A stretch of DNA of 64,000 bases from Phycisphaerae bacterium (GTDB lineage Bacteria > Chloroflexota > Anaerolineae > 4572-78 > J111). Both the position numbers and the translations under genes were made by a program. Of this stretch, positions 62,039 to 64,000 are shown piece after piece. The notes under the pieces were generated by a model that searched no databases, had not been told where the DNA came from, and saw only the letters and a list, made by a program, of their open reading frames with translations. Location of the stretch: the NCBI GenBank assembly GCA_028285035.1, contig JANQQF010000039.1:1-64000 (forward strand). Reading direction: 5' to 3'. Positions within the stretch are counted from its first letter, which is position 1, and the number at the start of each line of letters is the position of its first letter.

Positions 62039-62353
62039 TTGTAAATCCTCCTCGATCTAAAAAATAGTTGTTTTTTGCCTGTTATCAGGCTATCACAAAT
62101 AGGCCGCCCAAACTTGTTTAAAAGTGAAGAGAAAGTTTTGTGTTTGTGTATTAAGAGTATATGTTGCTTTTACAATTCGTGGAAAAGAAAACAAAACTGT
62201 ATCATAGGCATCCCTGCCTGCGAACTAACAGGCTGGAAGCCTGTGTTACAAACTTATATTCAAAATCGCTTGACGGCAGATGAGGATGAGACTATTATAG
62301 GCGTAAGGATGATCTATTTGTTAGGCTGTGGTTGTGAATTTTAAGGGAGATTG
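62039..62353. other. Gene-free spacer (315 bp) with a dispersed repeat
   Basis: The spacer between divergent nitrilase and SMI1 genes holds a small hairpin GCCTGTTATCAGGC (about 62078-62091) and the interspersed repeat at 62196-62261. The open frame running through it is the repeat's artefact. The promoters of both genes should lie here, but I cannot point to clear boxes. Confidence 0.6.
62196..62261 (+). repeat. Interspersed repeat, copy 2 of 2
   Basis: This copy matches 4441-4506 on the opposite strand: ATAGGCATCCCTGCCTGCGA, then ACAGGCTGGAAGCCTGTGTTA. In one frame it reads IIGIPACELTGWKPVLQ. The inner palindrome CAGGCTGGAAGCCTG can fold. The two copies lie almost 58 kb apart in opposite orientation. 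Confidence 0.75.
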
Positions 62354-62881
62354 ATGACTAACATCTTTGCAGATTTTGACTTTTCCTCGTTTTGGAATAA
62401 TACCGACTATGCCAAAGAAGAATATATTGGGGCCAAAGTAACCGATCAGATGCTTGAACATTTTCAAGCCAACTTAGGTTATACACTCCCACAATCATAC
62501 ATCGAGTTGATTAAACATCAGAATGGGGGCATCCCCAAAAATTTGAGCCATCGCACTGCTGAACCCACATCTTGGGCAAAGGATCACATCGCAATTACGG
62601 GTATCTATGGTATTGATCAGGACAAAGACTCATCGCTGTGTGGCGAATTCAGCTCTGAATTTTGGATTGAAGAGTGGGAGTATCCCGATATCGGGATATA
62701 CATTTGTGATTGTCCCTCAGCGGGGCATGATATGATCTGCCTCGATTACACCAACTGTGGGCCGGAGGGAGAGCCAGAGGTCGTTCACATCGACCAAGGC
62801 CGCGATTATAAAAAGACGGTTGTTGCGCAAAATTTTGAGACGTTTATCCGAGGCTTAGAGCCTGAGGAAAATTTTGATTAA
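62354..62881 (+). CDS. SMI1/KNR4-family protein
   Basis: A 175-aa protein of the SMI1/KNR4 superfamily. It begins with the helix-strand pattern TDQMLEHFQANLGYTLPQSY and IELIKHQNGGIP typical of the fold, with PSAGHDMICLDYTNCGPEGE and VVHIDQGRDYKKTVVAQNFE later. In bacteria many members are immunity proteins against polymorphic toxins, though single copies without toxins are common. No toxin gene is present nearby. ATG at 62354 follows GGGAGA; a TTG one codon upstream is less likely. Confidence 0.9.
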   Translation: MTNIFADFDFSSFWNNTDYAKEEYIGAKVTDQMLEHFQANLGYTLPQSYIELIKHQNGGIPKNLSHRTAEPTSWAKDHIAITGIYGIDQDKDSSLCGEFSSEFWIEEWEYPDIGIYICDCPSAGHDMICLDYTNCGPEGEPEVVHIDQGRDYKKTVVAQNFETFIRGLEPEENFD

Positions 62882-62912
62882 GTGGTATTAGACATAATCA
62901 AGGAGGTATGTG

Positions 62913-63863
62913 ATGGGAGTCTTGTTATCGACGAATGATGTTCAAGTGCAGGATCGTTTCAGCTACTGGTGCGATTTGATTTGCGATGTCTTTGTTCATC
63001 TGGACGCTAGCCCTGTTGAAGATCGTCCCTTCTTTGGCACGATTGACACCCACACCTTGAGCTATGTCCAATTTTCCGATGTCCGTTCCTGTGGTCAGCA
63101 CGTCGTTCGCTCAAAGCGACAAATTTCTAAAACGACCGAGGATTACTATTTGGTCAGCTTTCAAATCGCAGGCCGGGGAGAAATTTCGCAGGATGGCCGC
63201 ACAGCCTACCTCCAAGCGGGGCAATATGCCTTGTATGATAGCACCCGTCCCTACACCCTCAATTTCACCGACAAGTTTGAACAGTTGGTTGTCCAACTGC
63301 CCCGCGAGCAATTGCGGCGTCAAGTGACCACTCCAGAAAATATCACCGCAACTGCAATTTCCGGACAGGCAGGCTTGGGAAAAGTGACATACGATTTTGT
63401 CCAGTCGATGTATGGAGAATTGAACAAGGTTGACGCCCGTCTAACCGATCATCTCGCCCATACCACCACAAATTTATTAGCCACCAGCCTCAGTGAAGCA
63501 GTGCTTGACCTGCCCCAACGACCTCATCACCATACGGTCAAGATTATGGAGATCAAAGCCTTCATTCAGCAACATTTAGCCGAGAGCAATCTTTCTATTG
63601 AACGCATCGCCAAAACCTTCAGTCTCTCCCCTCGTTATCTCCACACCCTCTTCCAACAGGAAGAAACCACCCTCGCCCAATTTATCCGCGACTCTCGCCT
63701 GGAGCAGTGTCGCCGCGCCCTCAGCGACCCCACTCAAGCCCATCGTACCATCACCGACATCGCCTTCTCTTGGGGTTTCAACAACACCGCTCATTTTAGC
63801 CAGCGATTTAAGAAACGGTATGGGATCTCGCCGCGTCGGTATCGGGTGGAGCGGAACGGTTAA
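62913..63863 (+). CDS. AraC-family regulator with AraC_binding_2-like domain
   Basis: A 316-aa activator. The N-terminal domain (about 5-190) resembles the NitR/NhhC type of ligand domain: QDRFSYWCDLICDVFVHLD, ISKTTEDYYLVSFQIAGRGE and ALYDSTRPYTLNF. The C-terminal AraC HTH (about 215-315) has LSIERIAKTFSLSPRYLHTL and ITDIAFSWGFNNTAHFSQRF. Regulators of this type control nitrile or amide pathways, so the nitrilase 0.9 kb away on the other strand is a plausible target. AGGAGG six bases before the ATG sets the start. Confidence 0.92.
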   Translation: MGVLLSTNDVQVQDRFSYWCDLICDVFVHLDASPVEDRPFFGTIDTHTLSYVQFSDVRSCGQHVVRSKRQISKTTEDYYLVSFQIAGRGEISQDGRTAYLQAGQYALYDSTRPYTLNFTDKFEQLVVQLPREQLRRQVTTPENITATAISGQAGLGKVTYDFVQSMYGELNKVDARLTDHLAHTTTNLLATSLSEAVLDLPQRPHHHTVKIMEIKAFIQQHLAESNLSIERIAKTFSLSPRYLHTLFQQEETTLAQFIRDSRLEQCRRALSDPTQAHRTITDIAFSWGFNNTAHFSQRFKKRYGISPRRYRVERNG

Positions 63864-63877
63864 TCAACCTCTTTATC

Positions 63878-63912
63878 CAAAATAAAAAAAGACGAGGCCA
63901 GTCGGCCTCGCC
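63878..63912 (-). terminator. Terminator between convergent genes
   Basis: GACGAGGCC and GGCCTCGCC form a stem with a four-base loop. On the minus strand a run of seven T follows, so it ends the gene entering from the right edge. It may serve the AraC gene as well. Confidence 0.85.
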
Positions 63913-63943
63913 TAGTAAATCTATTCGACTAAATCACGCTAAC

Positions 63944-64000
63944 TTATTCAATCTCAAACAGAGTAACAGTCCCACTCACCTCGTAAGCAACGGCCAACAT
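63944..64000 (-). CDS. C-terminal end of a gene running off the right edge
   Basis: The minus strand has 18 open codons to a TAA at 63946-63944, ending AVAYEVSGTVTLFEIE, followed directly by the strong terminator. This fits the end of a gene whose start lies outside the window. Too short to identify. Confidence 0.45.
   Translation of the reverse strand: MLAVAYEVSGTVTLFEIE

Noticed and set aside
62075..62344. An 89-codon frame upstream of the SMI1 gene
   Set aside because: It is open only because it contains the same dispersed repeat; nothing else supports translation.
1..64000. CRISPR array, tRNA, rRNA or intact IS element
   Set aside because: I looked for regular direct repeats with spacers, clover-leaf-like segments and transposase motifs in the gaps and found none. 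The repeats present are inverted and irregular.

Overview
The window reads as a chromosomal stretch of a Chloroflexota bacterium, most likely from the Anaerolineae/Caldilineae side. This is an inference from habits I associate with that phylum: a secreted CSLREA-type beta-helix protein ending in a YLPTIL-like tail, a Ser/Thr kinase with a Thr-Pro-rich extracellular linker and an SH3-like domain, and many unrelated families of inverted repeats filling the gaps between genes. GC is moderate, genes are dense on both strands, and about 50 protein genes can be supported. I see no rRNA, tRNA, CRISPR array, prophage or intact insertion sequence.

Layout. 0.2-4.4 kb: P450 plus CPA2-type antiporter, a double SnoaL protein and a siderophore-interacting flavoprotein. 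4.8-12.8 kb: a one-carbon/methylamine block on the minus strand with an IclR regulator, an MttB-superfamily methyltransferase without an amber codon, two dimethylglycine/sarcosine dehydrogenase-like FAD-GcvT proteins and a small unknown protein between them. 12.9-25.2 kb: further catabolic genes, namely two MFS transporters, a class II aldolase with a PocR-AraC regulator, a 2-oxoglutarate/Fe(II) oxygenase, a C69-like peptidase coupled to a benzoylformate decarboxylase/acetolactate synthase-like enzyme, a GntR regulator with a visible operator, an SHMT-like PLP enzyme and a ureohydrolase. 25.3-36.2 kb: secretion and signalling, with a CSLREA/FG-GAP protein, a hybrid histidine kinase, a WD40 propeller, a membrane Ser/Thr kinase and two secreted proteins sharing a duplicated domain. 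36.2-45.5 kb: M42 and M29 peptidases, an SDR enzyme, a receiver-histidine kinase, an acyltransferase, two unknown proteins, a GNAT enzyme and an alpha/beta hydrolase. 45.7-50.6 kb: a fused 2-oxoacid dehydrogenase E1, its E2 and a DeoR regulator with a promoter/operator. 50.7-55.6 kb: a soluble FtsK-like ATPase with an altered Walker B motif, a DUF5666-like protein, a TAP-like hydrolase and an NfeD-like protein. 55.6-58.4 kb: a tungstate-type ABC transporter whose binding protein carries a LysM-like domain. 58.5-60.8 kb: a CGNR regulator divergent from a small protein and AzlC/AzlD, with overlapping divergent promoters on a shared palindrome. 61-64 kb: a nitrilase, an SMI1/KNR4 protein, an AraC regulator and the end of a further gene.

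How the genes may work together. The MttB-like enzyme, the two demethylating dehydrogenases and perhaps the SHMT-like protein are consistent with stepwise demethylation of a quaternary or tertiary amine, feeding methyl groups to a C1 carrier. No corrinoid protein is present here, so this remains inference. Several regulators lie beside likely targets: IclR with mttB, PocR-AraC with the aldolase, GntR with the SHMT-like gene, DeoR with E2-E1, CGNR with azl, and AraC near the nitrilase. The 25-36 kb block looks like a set for sensing or displaying something at the cell surface.

No single feature proves a new system. The best candidates for a second look are the FtsK-like ATPase with Asp-Asn in place of Asp-Glu, the C69-like enzyme with Ser at the nucleophile position, the LysM-TupA fusion, the N-terminal motif shared by the small protein and AzlC, and the kinase/secreted-repeat cluster.
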